64,000 nucleotides of DNA from Tetragonia tetragonoides. Taxonomy: Eukaryota > Streptophyta > Magnoliopsida > Caryophyllales > Aizoaceae. The notes under the pieces were generated by a model that saw only the letters and a program-made list of their open reading frames with translations, was not told the DNA's origin and ran no database searches. Every line of letters starts with the position of its first letter. Position 1 is the stretch's first letter. This document shows, piece by piece, positions 22,715 through 35,415 of this stretch. The stretch covers positions 13,063,501 to 13,127,500 of the forward strand of contig CM076142.1 in assembly GCA_038025085.1 (NCBI GenBank), in the 5' to 3' direction. Made by a program: the position numbers and the translations under genes.

Positions 22715-24565
22715 TGAGTCATACACGTGTGGCGATGACACGTGGGATGCCAACTAGGCGGGTTAAATTAGTGTGACCATGACACATAGCCGCCACGTAA
22801 GAGGTGTAGTTCGTGTGGAATTGACACGTAACCCACCACATAAGCAACTCATACATATGTGTCACGCATTTATTGATCATCATTGTGTCGTCATTAATAC
22901 TATATAGTATAATTAAAAGCATATATGTTCGATTATATAATAAATAACTTTTGTTACTTAACTTGAAAAATTATAATTTTGCCTTCATTGGATCTGAATC
23001 GAAAAATAGTTTAAAACGAGATACATATTTCCTATATTTGATTCTAATATTTAGTTAGGTCTTTTTCAACAACACGTAAGACGCCACATAAGAGCACCAT
23101 GTTGGTGTTGAAATGACGACACATGTGCGCCTCGTAAGAGGTCATATTCTCGTAGAGCTCACACGTATGAAGCCACATAATTGGGTCATTATTCGTGTGT
23201 TGACGACACAGGAACGCCACCGCTACAAGCAACATCGTGTAAGGTTGACACGTAAACTGCCACGTAGGAGGGCCATATTCGTGTTGGATTGACACATAAG
23301 TCATCAATCAAGCAAGTCATCCAAGTGTCACATGCATTAATGCATCATCTATCATTACTGGACTTAATTAATATCACATAATATACTTATCATTAGCATA
23401 TTGTTTAAATTATAATCTAAAATTTCTTTTGTTACGCAATTTAAAAATTATAATTCTTACATAATTGGATCAGAATTGAAAAGTACTTAAAAAAAAAAAA
23501 CAAATACATATATCCTTATCTAACTCTATTATAAAGTTAGATCTTTTTCTATTGACGCCACATAAGAGTACAATGTTAGTGTAGAGTTGAGTAATAGGCG
23601 TCACGAGGTCATATTCGTGTGCAGCTCACATGTATGTCGCCACATACTGGGTCATATCGTGTGGGGGTGACTCGTAAACTGCCACATAGGAGTTTCATAT
23701 TCGTGTTGGGTTGACACATAAACTGCCACGCAAGTAAGACACCCAAGTGGCACACGCATTAATGCATCATCATTTCTTGACTTAGTTAATATCCCACAAT
23801 AAACTTATTAATTATTGTTTAAATTACAATCTATTAACTTTGTCACACAATTTAAAAAAATTATAATTCTTACTTAACTGGATTTGAAAGTATTTCAAAA
23901 TGAGATATAAATATCTTATATTTAACCTACACACTTAAAGTTTAATCCTGTTTGTGTGAGGATGACACATAGGACGCCAACTAAGCAACATATATTCCTG
24001 TAGAGTTGATATGTATGATTGTCAACTAAGAAAATCATGCATGTCTCATCCTTTAATACATCCTCATGAATTACCTGAGTTATAATAATAAAATGTCAAA
24101 CTTATGATTTCTAACATATTATTGTTTGAAATTACAAATAATTTTTATTCCGCAACTCTAAAAATTATAACTTTTATATTCCACATGACAATTGTTCACA
24201 TCTATAACATCGAACATATTTATAGATGTACACCCCTTAAGTGAATTATTATAATATTGATAATTCTAGGTGAAAATATTTGTTATTTTTATTTTAAAAT
24301 AAATATTTATATTAGACTTATATTTAAAATTAAAGTTGTACAAAATACGAAAAAAAGGTAATATTAGAATAAAGATGATTGATCTTTGAGTTCATTACCA
24401 TTACCATTTTTAGTAAAAATATGAATATTAGATATCTAAATATAATTCGAATATATATATATTTAATAATATATTATGTTAATCTAATATAAAACATCAA
24501 CAATAAGTTGGTTAATCTCATTGAAATTATTCACCAGTCTGTGCAAAGCACGGACATTAAACTAG
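22664..24565 (+). mobile_element. Helitron H2 inside the LTR
   Basis: Starts TCATCATATATA with about 22 TA units, then AAAGTTGAGTCATACACG. It ends with CTGTGCAAAGCACGG, then ATTAAACTAG before host T. The interior holds at least four diverged modules with GACACGT..GCCAC motifs and CATTAATGCATCAT spacers. No coding sequence. Related to H1 but clearly diverged. Confidence 0.85.
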
Positions 24566-26478
24566 TTTTATTCTTAAAGGTCAGATCTGGACACGTCCAC
24601 TTAGAATCATTATAACTAAACAATTAACCGTTGGATCTTCGTGAAACTTGTTTCATTTTAAAGATAACAAACCAAAGTTTTGTTTGATGTTAATTTAACT
24701 CAGGTTTAACCGTTGGATTGTCCAAAAACATAAAAAGAATTTGATACTACGGAACTGTCAAAAATTTGAGATTATTACAATAACTAATTATTGCTCCTTT
24801 AAGGCTATTATTTCGTTTGGTATGCAAAATGAACATTTTTTAACATTTTTCATGAATAATATGATAAGGTGGTGAGTATAACAACACAAGTAAAAAAAAA
24901 AACACAAAGTTAGCACTCACTCATCCTCACCGATTTTTCATTTTTATCTGGTTTAACTACCGTCTAAACTCTCAATGAAGGTTGTTCCTATTAGTTTCTT
25001 GACCGTTTGCGAATTGGTTGACCTTGTAGATCATCCCAGAGCAAAACACATCAATGCGTTGGTTTAATGTTAGAATTAGAAGTTAGATTAGTAGTCAAAT
25101 GAATATTACATCTTGAGTAAAATGGGAGAGGGATTTACATAAAAAAGAGTAAAAAGGGATGAATAAAATTACAAAAAAAGAAGAGATTTTTACCCTTTAC
25201 TTGAGGTTGATCTTGATTCTTCAATTGTTGAGGATTGGAGAGCTTTTTTTGTTTTTTTTTCTTCTTTGTTTTTTTTTTTTGTTTTTGTATTTGCTTTTCT
25301 TCTTCTTTTTTTTTTTGATTTCTAAACTTTCTAACTTAAGATTGCTAAAGAAGTAGTAGAGGTGAAAGATGAGAGAAAATGACTTAAGAAAATTTTCTAA
25401 AGAAAGGCCCCCTTCTAATTGGAAAAAAGAGGGGTATTTATAGGGAAAGTCAAGGTTGGGGGATTAGGGTTTAAGGGATAGAAAATCAGAAAAATAATAT
25501 CAAGGAAAATCAAATTTAACGCTAAAAGAAATTAGAAATAAGTCATTAGGGGTCAAATTTAGGGGTCACATTAGAGGGCAACCTTAGGTGGATTAAAGAG
25601 AAAATAAAAAGAAAAGTGAAAAATAAAAAAACTAAAAGAAATTTGTCTAAATTTGGCAAAGATTAGACAATAGATATATTTTTTGATTTGGGAAAAGTAA
25701 GACAAAATTAGTAGTAAAAAACAAAACTAAGAAGAGAGTAAGAAAGAAAAAAAATGTAGCTGAATTTGTGTTGAGGTGTACGGGTGAGAGAGTGAGGAGA
25801 GAGAGAGAGTGAGTGGGGTGGGGGGTCCCGCGTGGAGGCGAGAGAGTGAGAGAGAGAGAATTGGGATTAAAAAAAAAGGAAAAAAAATAAAAATAAATAA
25901 AAACAAAGGAAAACAAAGTCACGTAAGAAATGGGTATTTTTGCCTTTTTTTTGTTTTTTTTTTTCTTTTTTATTCCGGTGGAGCCTACAAGAGGGGAGAA
26001 TCAGAATTTTCTTTTTTTGTATTTCCTTTTCCCTTGATTAGTTCTTTCTCTCTCCTATGTATTGGGTTTTGGTTTTGGTATTTTAGTACACAAAACATAT
26101 GGTATAGAAGTGTCCATTTTTTTACATAGAAGTAACCTATATTTAACATAAAAATAACTCTCATTTATGCTAAAGAAATATGTCTTTGACGCTGAAAGGA
26201 TTTTGGCTTAACACCAAAACTAATCCCTATTGAATTAAAAGTGACCCTTTTAAATTAAAAGTGACCTCTTTAGAATTAAAAGTGGCCTACGTTTAAAATG
26301 AAAGTGACCTTTTTAGAATTTGACACACGTTTAAAATGAAAGTGACCCATTTAACATTAAAAGTGACCCACATTTAAAACTAAGAGTGACCCCTTATGTC
26401 ACCCAAAACACAAACATTTTTCTAAATTAACCTTTTATAAAATAAATAAATAAGGGAGTCAAAATTTCGGCGTCTACA

Positions 26479-28186
26479 GATGCACCTGATTGGTCGAATT
26501 TCGTAGAAACGATGGCCAATGAGAAAAGGATGCTAAATTTTGACTCGGGGTGATAACAATCTAACACAGGACGATTATTGACGTAGCTGTGCAAAGCCGT
26601 AGTCATTGGTTGATGTGACCGTTTAAGGTCTCAACCGATAAGTCGTGGTGTAACTGATCAAACAGTCTTAACCGATTCAATCTGAGGGTAGCTGTTCGAA
26701 GCCTTAGCAAATAGGTCGTGGCGTAACTATCGCAAGTCTTAACCGATTGGTCGTGGTGTAACTGATTAAACAGTCTTAACCGTTTGTATCTGTGCAAATG
26801 TTGGCGTAACTCCTGTGAAACCGTAACCCATTAAATCTTCTGTGCAGTTCGCGGAGTAACTATCGAATAGTCTTAACCGATTTTTTTCTTGCAACTCTTA
26901 GCGTAGCTTTTGCAAAGCCAATTTTTTTTTCTTTCTATTGGCGGCATGGCTTTTATAAAACTATAACCGAAAATCTGGGATAACAAATTTCGTTTTTGTT
27001 TCACTTCTTTTTGGTTCAACAGAGTTCTTTTTCTCTCTCCTCTTATTTTTCGTGCAATTTTTCCTTTCTTAGGAATGTTTGTTTGCATGCATGCAACATG
27101 AGAAAACATTTTTTTTTTTGGAAAGTTCCTCTAGAACTTAAAATTCATTTTCAACATCAAAGTCGTTTTTTTTTTTTAATTCGGAATTTGATTGATTTTT
27201 ATTTTTTTGATCTTTTGGTGATTGATTTTTATTTTTATTTTTTAATTCTTTCACAAATGATATGATATCATCACTTCTTGGGTTAAACATTCGTGAATAA
27301 ATAATATGATGTTCCCTAAAAGGGTTAATCATACTACTAATTCATGTATTTGAATTTAAACACATGGAGACAAATTGTCATTTAAGGCTTCAAAAAAATG
27401 GATGAGTATATGGGTTTGGGTGATGTGTTTAACCAAAATTATAAAATTGATAATGGTTTTTTGATTGGGAGGGTGAAGAGCTGAAAGCTCCGCCTCAAAT
27501 TTCATCTTTAGTTTTCATCTTCTTCTTTTGACTAGATTTCAAGTCCCATAATCATGTCTTCAAGTGATGATTTAGAATCGCGCTCAGCAGTTTGTGCTTT
27601 AAACCAAATAATACGACTCCTTATTCTCTATTTCTTAAATCTTTTGTTTTTCTTTTTTTTTTTTTTTTGGCAATTATGTGTTCAGGTCTAAAGGTTTTTA
27701 AGGTGGATGAGAGGGAAGGGAAGAGCATATAATTTCCTCTCGTTTTCTTTGGTAATCAAAGGATTATTTGTGGTGGAATTGTATCTCTCAATATATTTAT
27801 ATACAAAGACATGATCATGATTATGAATGCATCATCAATGGTAAACAAATGCATAAAAAATTTTAGATCACCAATTTAAAGTCCAAGTCCAATATTAAAC
27901 CACTTATTTTTTTTTTACATTGGCAAAATAAATTAAGAAAAGGAAATAAAATCCCTTCATTTTTTGAATTCTCCTTTTTCTTTATCTCTCTTTTTTTCTA
28001 CTCTTTTTTTTTTTTTTTTTTTTAACTATCCTTTTTCTATTTCACTCAATTTCAATTTTTTTTATATGTTACTAAAAGACAAATATACTATATTTTGACC
28101 GAATCCTTACGGATTGCCTACGTATCTCGTATTGAGAATCAGGTCGAGCGTAATTCGGGCTTACCTCGAAAGTCTTTGATTTTGAT

Positions 28187-28242
<56 letters not shown>

Positions 28243-28289
28243 TCGTCGTAAAATAAGACTATTACATCATTTGATTGCAAAAATAAAAT
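26479..28289 (-). other. 3' untranslated internal region of the large LTR element
   Basis: No protein. It holds a block of short repeats (CAGTCTTAACCGATTGGTCG with GTGGTGTAACTGAT, about 26580-26890), several poly(T) runs and a conserved-looking GATTGCCTACGTATCTCG at about 28113. I saw no clear polypurine tract next to the 3' LTR. Confidence 0.55.
28187..28239. repeat. Poly(T) tract of about 50 nt
   Basis: Nearly uninterrupted T run just downstream (in element orientation) of the integrase-tail ORF; possibly an old poly(A)-associated junction on the minus strand. Confidence 0.9.
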
Positions 28290-28620
28290 TTAAGCATAAA
28301 ACTTCTTCAGCTGATCCAAGTTCGTGAAACTAGAAAATTCATTCCCGTCGAGGTCAGCTAACTTGACTGCTCCGGCAGGGGTGAGCTCCTTAACATAGAA
28401 CGGGCCTGACCAATTAGGACGAAATTTGCCCCTAGGGTCATGCATAGGTGCCCTGTTCTCTTTTAGTACCAAGTCTCCGATCTGAATATCCCGGTCTCTA
28501 ACCCTTGCCCCTTTATTTGAGATATGCCCGGGCAATTGGGCAACTGGCATGACGTCTTCGATTACCGGAGATGAATTAGCCCTGTCTCGCGGAGCTCTTC
28601 GATCTTGAGGCGCAAGGGTA
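28290..28620 (-). pseudogene. Integrase C-terminal tail of a gypsy Pol
   Basis: About 80 residues with QIGDLVLKENRAPMHD, RGKFRPNWSGPFYVKEL and LADLDGNEFSSFTNLDQLK, typical of the very end of plant Ty3/gypsy Pol. It ends at a stop at 28290. Upstream Pol (RT, RNase H, integrase core) is missing. The tail joins directly to the second Gag frame at about 28580, so a deletion junction lies there. Confidence 0.8.
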
Positions 28621-29643
28621 GACAATTATCAGTCGTATGGGTAAACTTTTGGCAGTAATCGCAATATTTATTAACGTCCATGGGAAGTGGTGGTTCTTGA
28701 GTAGGAGGAGGTAATGGTGTTATCAACCTCTGGCACATAAGCTGCCCAAATACATAGCTCAAGGGCTCCTGCAGTGGTTCAAGTTGACGGCGAGGTCGGG
28801 GAACCTGAGGTGCCTGAGGTTGAGGCATGACACCCTCAGATATGTAATGACTATATGGATCAGGTGCTTGCCTCATCATTTTGATCTTTTGAAGGTCAAG
28901 AGCGTAACCATGAGCTTCAAGATCCTCTAACTTGCAGTACAATTTCTTGCTCATCTCTATGAAGTACTCATATTGTAAATTTTTTACGATCCAGAGAAGA
29001 TTCTCCTTTAACGAGGGTAAGCTGAGCACTCTTTTGCCTTGTTCCTTCCACCGAGTTACGTAGGTCGTGAACAGTTCTCCGGGAAGTTGTTGCATGTTTT
29101 CGAGCTTAGACTTTTCCACCACGTCGCTTGACCCGTCATTTACCCATTCAACGAAAGCAGTTGCCAGATTCTGCCAACATCCTAACTGATATGGTACAAG
29201 GTTGAAGTACCATTCACGGGCTCTTCCTTCGAGGCTCTTCCCGAAATAATAAGGGTATAAATCCTCACTAATTTCCAAAGGGTGCAGGCCATGCACAAAG
29301 TGCTTCAGATGAGTATGAGGATCACCTCTTCCGTTGAACTTTTCAAATTCAGAAATTTTCACATTTGAGTGATACGAAGCCCTGGAAACATGATTAATGT
29401 TTCTGTGTCGATCTTTTCTTTGGCAGCGAATAATTCCAGATCAGAATCATAACTGGGTATATAAGGTTGATGCACACGAGCAGGGCTACCACCTCCCATA
29501 CTAGAGTATGTGCTGATCTCGTGTGAAGATGAACTTGGCTCAATCTCATTAATGAATTCTTCCATTCTGTCCCCGTGCCCCAAAAACTCGTTCTTCCCTC
29601 CTGATATAGCTCTAATTAAGAAACCATTAAATCTATCTCCCAT
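28562..29643 (-). pseudogene. Second Gag-like frame in the LTR element
   Basis: Minus-strand frame 29362-28562 has a retrotransposon Gag domain: KISEFEKFNGRGDPHTHLKHF, GRAREWYFNL, FTTYVTRWKEQGKR. A C-rich end YCDYCQKFTHTTDNCLPL resembles the CX2CX4HX4C knuckle. A 94-residue frame (29643-29359) precedes it in another frame, so the unit is broken. It differs clearly from the first Gag at 30319-32160, so two Gag types are present. Possibly a captured or recombined element. Confidence 0.75.
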
Positions 29644-30276
29644 TTATTCATCCAAATGTAATAAGGGTTCGCTAGTGGATGCGATGACCATAATTTCCGG
29701 ATCACCCTTCAATGTGACAACGCCACGCGGGCTCTGAAAACGCACTTTTTGGTGAAGTGTGGAAGCAATTGCTCTTGACTGGTGAAGCCACGACCTACCC
29801 AATAGAAGATTTAAACATGCGGGGATATCGATCACTAGAAATTCTACATCATGGACCACAGGTCCATACTCAAGCGGTAATTCGATTGTCCCCATTATAT
29901 TTCTCTTTTCATTATCGTAGCCTCGCACCACTTGAGTCGAGGGTTCTAAATGATTGCGAGAGAATCCAAGTTTCTGGAGAGCTCGAAAATGACAAACATT
30001 CACTGCTGACCCATTGTCGATCAATACTCGGGGGACTTTCTTACCATTGCATTCCACCGTAATGTGCAGAGAGTGATTGTGGTCAACATCCTCTGGGAGA
30101 TCTCTGTCAGAGAATTGTAGTACTTGCGAGGACCCATAGACTAAACTGACCACTTCATCCCGAGAGATATCTGAGCTTACCGCCACCTCATTTAAATGCC
30201 TAAGCACTGCAGATCGGTGCGATTGTGAGGTCATTAATAATTTCCAGATTGATACATTAGAGTTCACCTCCTTCAT
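29644..30276 (-). CDS. Retropepsin-like aspartic protease of the LTR element
   Basis: 210 residues. Motif VLIDNGSAVNVCHF carries the aspartate of the retropepsin active site in the DNGS form common in plant gypsy elements. The flap/second half shows IPACLNLLLGRSWLHQ. It lies just after Gag with a short gap (30277-30318) and in a different register, so Gag-PR is split into two frames. No RT follows. Confidence 0.8.
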   Translation of the reverse strand: MKEVNSNVSIWKLLMTSQSHRSAVLRHLNEVAVSSDISRDEVVSLVYGSSQVLQFSDRDLPEDVDHNHSLHITVECNGKKVPRVLIDNGSAVNVCHFRALQKLGFSRNHLEPSTQVVRGYDNEKRNIMGTIELPLEYGPVVHDVEFLVIDIPACLNLLLGRSWLHQSRAIASTLHQKVRFQSPRGVVTLKGDPEIMVIASTSEPLLHLDE

Positions 30277-30318
30277 TCTTTTAATCGCTTCATCATCAAC
30301 AAATTCATCTACTACTAC

Positions 30319-32160
30319 TTATTTTCCTTTTTCTTTGCGACGCAAAGCTTCCAAAGGATTCTCATCCTCCAAATGCGCAGGTTTGAAATGTCTCCCGGTT
30401 CTTGTGAGGTGAGCAACTATGGTGTCTTCATCATTATCAGGTAGGTCTTGTAAACATATTGCCATGCAGGGATCATGAGTATGCCCCGAGCCTTCTCTCT
30501 CGATAATATCTATCACTGAAGCATCTTCTTCTTCCGCTTCATGATCAAGTATCAGGAATCCCCCATCGCATTCCAGAGCTGAACATAGATTGGAGAACAT
30601 CTTGTCTTTAACCTCAAAATGCCTAATAGGCTTCAACATTACTCGTGATCTAGTGGACAAGTCCACCATCAAAACTTTCGAGGTAGGTGACAAGGAGACC
30701 TCCATTAGTCTTGGCTTGATTTCGGTTATCAACTCTACCGGATTAACCCCCGACATGTCAAGAGATATTGCGGAAATTTGATTCTTTTGATGACTTGGGA
30801 GCGGATTTTTCGTGATATTGGGGGGATTGTTGCTGGTTTTGGAGGTATTGATAGTGAGTTTTCCTTCATCAATCAAATCTTGAATTTTGTGCCTTAAGGC
30901 CAAGCACGAATCGACTGTATGTTCTAAATACTGATGGAATTTGCAATGGTCGCTTGGATTCTGATTAGGCCTCAATGGTGGTGGTGGTCTTTCGGCAAGG
31001 GGTTGAATCATTCCCGCTTTAGTCAACTTTTCAAAGGCTTGAGCTAACGACATACTGAGGTTAGTGAATTCCCGTCTTGGGGTGAGTTGGAATGCTGTGG
31101 ATGAGACAATGTTGCTAATTACCGCAGACTTTCCTAACCTTTGAACTGGCAAATTATAGGGCCCTTTTTTGTATCTCGAACTTGAAGCCGGTTCTTCTTT
31201 CTTAGCCTCTATTCTGAGAGAGTCCTCAATTGCTGATCCAGTAGAAATTAAAGCTTTGAAAGAAGGGAAATATTGAAACATCATCTTCCCTTTCAAGTCC
31301 GGTGTGAGGTTCGGAACTATCATCTGAATCTGGTCTTCCTCAGTTGGTCGGTTTATCATCTGAGAAGCCTTAGCCCTCCATCTACTAAGGAAAGTAGAGA
31401 AAGTTTCAGTAGGGTACTGATAAGTTGTTTCAAGATCTCTCCTGGTCACATCAACCTCTTCATTATACTTGTATTGTCGTGTGAATTCCCGGGCAATACT
31501 GGACCAAGTAGCTTTCTTTGAATTCTCAAGCTGGAAAAACCACTGAGCTGCTGCCCCGTCTAGGTATTGCTGGAAAAGTTGAGCAATCAACTCTTCTGAT
31601 ACACCCCAGGGACTCATTGCCCCTACATACATCTTGAGAAAAGTCGTGGGACTTGCAGTTCCATTGAACTTCGATATGTTGGGCATTTTGAACCCTGTTG
31701 GTAGGCGAGCCTGAGGGAACAGAGTTAAGCCGTGGATGTCAAGCCATGGTTCTGCGGTAGTCACACCCTTCAGAATTTCCTTCATCGTTCTAACGTCTTC
31801 ACTTATTTTATCATCACCGGCTGCGGAGCCACACTCAAGATTGAACGGAGTACCACCGCCTGGTGTCTCACGTTGCTTGGGTTCTCTTTGGAGTTGGGTT
31901 ATGGTTTGCTCAATCATATCCTGGCGAGATAATATCAGTTGCATCATCTCCCTCATCTCATCCAAAGCATCTGGAGGAGGAGGAGGTGAAGGGTTTTGGT
32001 CCGGGATATCAGCCATTTTTTGTGGTGGTGAAAAGATTTTGCGGAATATGGTAATAGGAGTAGGTACTGAGGCAATACTCGAAAGTGAAGTTGAACTGAA
32101 GATTGGAGAAGCTCGAACAAGCCTGGTGGAGGAACGGATCCAACGGGATGTCCTGCACAA
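30319..32160 (-). CDS. Gag protein of the large LTR element
   Basis: 613-residue open frame, remarkably uninterrupted. A likely real start is the Met of MADIPDQNPSPPPPPD, about 50 codons in. A retrotransposon Gag domain spans roughly residues 160-310: PNISKFNGTASPTTFL, GAAAQWFFQL, FSTFLSRWRAKASQM. A CKFHQYLEHTVDSCLAL segment near 415 has lost part of a zinc-knuckle pattern. An acidic C-terminal region follows. An intact Gag beside a lost pol is the pattern of TR-GAG-type non-autonomous elements, whose Gag may package their own RNA; that role is inference here. Confidence 0.88.
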   Translation of the reverse strand: MCRTSRWIRSSTRLVRASPIFSSTSLSSIASVPTPITIFRKIFSPPQKMADIPDQNPSPPPPPDALDEMREMMQLILSRQDMIEQTITQLQREPKQRETPGGGTPFNLECGSAAGDDKISEDVRTMKEILKGVTTAEPWLDIHGLTLFPQARLPTGFKMPNISKFNGTASPTTFLKMYVGAMSPWGVSEELIAQLFQQYLDGAAAQWFFQLENSKKATWSSIAREFTRQYKYNEEVDVTRRDLETTYQYPTETFSTFLSRWRAKASQMINRPTEEDQIQMIVPNLTPDLKGKMMFQYFPSFKALISTGSAIEDSLRIEAKKEEPASSSRYKKGPYNLPVQRLGKSAVISNIVSSTAFQLTPRREFTNLSMSLAQAFEKLTKAGMIQPLAERPPPPLRPNQNPSDHCKFHQYLEHTVDSCLALRHKIQDLIDEGKLTINTSKTSNNPPNITKNPLPSHQKNQISAISLDMSGVNPVELITEIKPRLMEVSLSPTSKVLMVDLSTRSRVMLKPIRHFEVKDKMFSNLCSALECDGGFLILDHEAEEEDASVIDIIEREGSGHTHDPCMAICLQDLPDNDEDTIVAHLTRTGRHFKPAHLEDENPLEALRRKEKGK

Positions 32161-35100
32161 TGAAAATATGCAAAGTTAGGCAATATGATGAAGAAATATT
32201 TTCCGTATATAGCTTTGGAGAAATAGTTTTTTTTTTTGAAAACTAAATTTTTTGGATTTTTTTTATTTCTTTTTTTTTTGAAAACGGTGGAATTTTGGGA
32301 AAGTCCATAATGAAGAAAAAGAATTTAATTCAAAAGAGAGATTTTCTTGAAAAATAATTTGTGGGGTTTTCGGAAAAGAAATTTCATGATATGCACATGA
32401 GATGCATGAATGCATGGTGACAGAGTTACTCGAACAAAGTGCGATTCAAGCATGCATCGGTCCAGTGCTCACTTAAAGTCACTCTACAGACGATATTTTC
32501 ACATCTTTAGTTTCTCTGAGTTTTGGAGTACACACACAGGGACTGGCACTTGGTAAATGCAAGTATGCGTCGTAGCTTTCTTAATATTTTATTGGTTTGC
32601 TAGTCTGGAGCTCACTCGATGAACGAGACACCAGCTTAAGAAAATGAAAAATAAAATCGTTGTGTGTGTGTGCGGACCATTTGTTCAAACAGGCATTCCA
32701 AACACACGTAATTGCACATAATTACAAGATATATACAAGATATAAACAAAATAGGCATAACGAATACATAAATTAAACCTAAGCCAATTTCAAAAAGCTT
32801 TCAAGGGGATATGACGTAATTTCGGATTTAGACCTCTTATGGAAAATTATTTCTCCAGTGAAGTCGCCAGTCTGTGGTGCCTGATTCTCGGGTTTTTAAG
32901 ACTAGACCCGGGAATCGTCGCGTTATGCGCCAAGGGGCGCATCCCACGGAAATCGACCGATTGAAGGGGTCAATTGTCAAGGAATCATCGCAAGGTTCGA
33001 AATCTTCACCTTGTTAAAAATAAATATAAATAAGGGTTCGAAGTCGCCACCTTGTTATGACCCAAACAAGGACGGGTTCCAAAAGGAAAAGGTTTTCTAA
33101 AAGATTTAAAAGAAAATCATTTAAGAAACCCAAAATTAACTCCATTGCGATAAGGCACGAAAATTCTTGTGACTGGTCTGCGAATACAAAGACTTGGGTT
33201 CGGGGGGTCTAGGTTAGAAGGTGCGGACGTCACTCGAACTCGTCTCCTCCTCCGTACTGAGTACGGGCTGTTTACTAATACGTCAAATCCCTTTGAAAGT
33301 TTTTGAATTTGGTTACATTATGCCTAAAAATGAAAACACATAAGTTCATACTGTCCCACAACATGCTCGCACGCAAATCAAGGCAAATGTCTAAAAACCG
33401 ATATATTCACATATGTACAACGGGCTTGGATACGCTTATACTGCACTACGTACCAATCATTGTAGGACTTGAATCTACTCATGGATCAAAGCCCTAATCG
33501 TAGTTCTTGAACGGGGAATTCCGTCTTCACTGGGAAATAACGTTCACTGGGATTGGATAAATGGATGATTTGAGTAGAATTTGGTTATGGGTTTGGTGAA
33601 TAGTGGTTCGAAAGAGTCTTAGAGAGAATTCCCTGAGATGGCCCAAAGCCAAATAAGAGGGGACAGTCAATTATTCATTTACATTCGATCATAGGTATTT
33701 CACCTGGGAAAGCGGTTTTCGAAGGTGGGATAGTCCACTAAGGATTCACGCCACTGGGAAAATATCCACTGGGGATTGATGAGTAAAGTCGATTTTGAAT
33801 AGTGGTAGGTGAAATACCCATGATCGCGTATAAGTGAATAAGTGATTCAAACCTCGAATTAGAGTTTGGGCCGGTTTTGTACATAAGTGAATATACCGAT
33901 CTTTATCAACAATAATAGTATAAGTATGCAAGCACTCATGGTTAAGTCAAACAACATTTTTTATTATGGTGAGTTGAATTATTTAGTGGAAATATGCATA
34001 CGCAAATATGTACACAAACAAATTTATAATGGCTTTAGGGAGACGAATTACATCATTGGAAAATATTTACAACAAAATGATACAAATATGTACAAGTCCT
34101 ACAAAATGAAATATCACTCGGTCTTGATGTCCATTGTTGCTCCAGGACTTGGGATTGGGTCCCGTCTTCGAAAGATCGAAAAACCGATGTTGAAATCATT
34201 ATTTTCAATGAATTAATCTAAAAATTAATTATTTACAGCGCACTCTCACGAATTTGGACAAGGGAATGGTCGAAACGCTTCTTTTTATTCATGAAATTAT
34301 TTTTAAAATAAACTAGACTCATTAAAGGGATAGACCGGAAAGTTTCATATTTTTATCATTTTATTTGATAATTAAACGAAAATCCTCAAATTAGGAAACA
34401 AAAACTGTTTTTGTACAAGTCTGGACAGAATTTCAAAAAATCATAATTATGTCTTATAGTAAGCAAATAGAGTGATTCCAAAGCCTAAACTGCGTCATGT
34501 TATGTCCTCTTTCTACTGTAAAAACTCATGAGTAGGACATTATAGTCAAATTACAAGCTTTTGGAAGTTAAATTCAGACTTGCGGTTTTCGATTTAACTG
34601 GAATTAATTACAAGGATTTAATGTCCAATATTTACACACATTAAACTAGGTTGGTTTGTGATTATTAAAAAAAAAAATTATCGATAATTATCGTGGACAT
34701 TAAGACAATTAACGAAATTAAACAAAAGTTCAGCTATTCGTTCATGATTACAAGTTTGACAGAAACATTGTCTCTTGGCAGATTATTACTCGTTTTTGTG
34801 TAATTCGTTAAAAATACATTAGGAGTCCAAATCTAGTAATTCTAAAGTCTAAAATGGTCCAAATCAAGTATCGTATCTAGTACAACAGTTACTTTGCATT
34901 GAGGTAGTTCAAATCACCATGTTATTTACAGATTATTGAAGGTTGTCAATTCTGGACATTAGCTCATTTATTCATTTTTAGCATTTTTTATACTCATTAT
35001 AACTTTATCATTTTTATACAATGTTAATTTATACGTTTAGGAATGTCAAGAAAAAATATAAAAAATTAGTGATATTGATAAGTGAGGTAATTAGGTCGTT

Positions 35101-35415
35101 TAACAAGTTAAAAATGTCTAAACGTCCAAAGTGTCCAGCACAACTTCTTCACTAAAGAATTCACGGTAAATTCGTTAATTGTCCAAAATTTGCAAATTTT
35201 GTGTCTGTAGAAATGTGAAAGTGTCCTTTACAAACTATTAAGAAATAGCTTAAGTCCAAATCATTCATTTTCACAAGTTATAGCTCATTTTCACAAGACA
35301 AAATTAGTAGTAAAAAAACAAAACTAAGAAGAGAGTAAGAAAGCAAAAACATGTAGCTGAATTTGTGTTTAGCTGTACGGGTGAGAGAATGAGGAGAGAG
35401 AGAGAGAGTGAGTGG

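Larger units (their letters stand above)
14891..26478 (-). repeat. 3' LTR of the large element, expanded to 11.6 kb by insertions
   Basis: Native LTR blocks are 14891-17468 (matching 32873-35296) and about 24566-26478 (the last 0.8 kb matching the right end of the other LTR). The middle is inserted DNA: Helitron 17469-19923, Helitron-family pieces 19924-21090, LINE 21095-22561, a second copy of a 103-bp LTR segment, and Helitron 22664-24565. About 280 bp after 15.53 kb is present here but deleted from the other LTR. Confidence 0.8.

Noticed and set aside
25159..26129. Frames of 65-106 codons rich in F, L and K
   Set aside because: Poly(T)/poly(A)-rich LTR sequence; no domain and no conservation with the sister LTR frame.
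31736..32179. 147-codon plus frame opposite Gag
   Set aside because: Antisense shadow of the well-supported Gag frame on minus.
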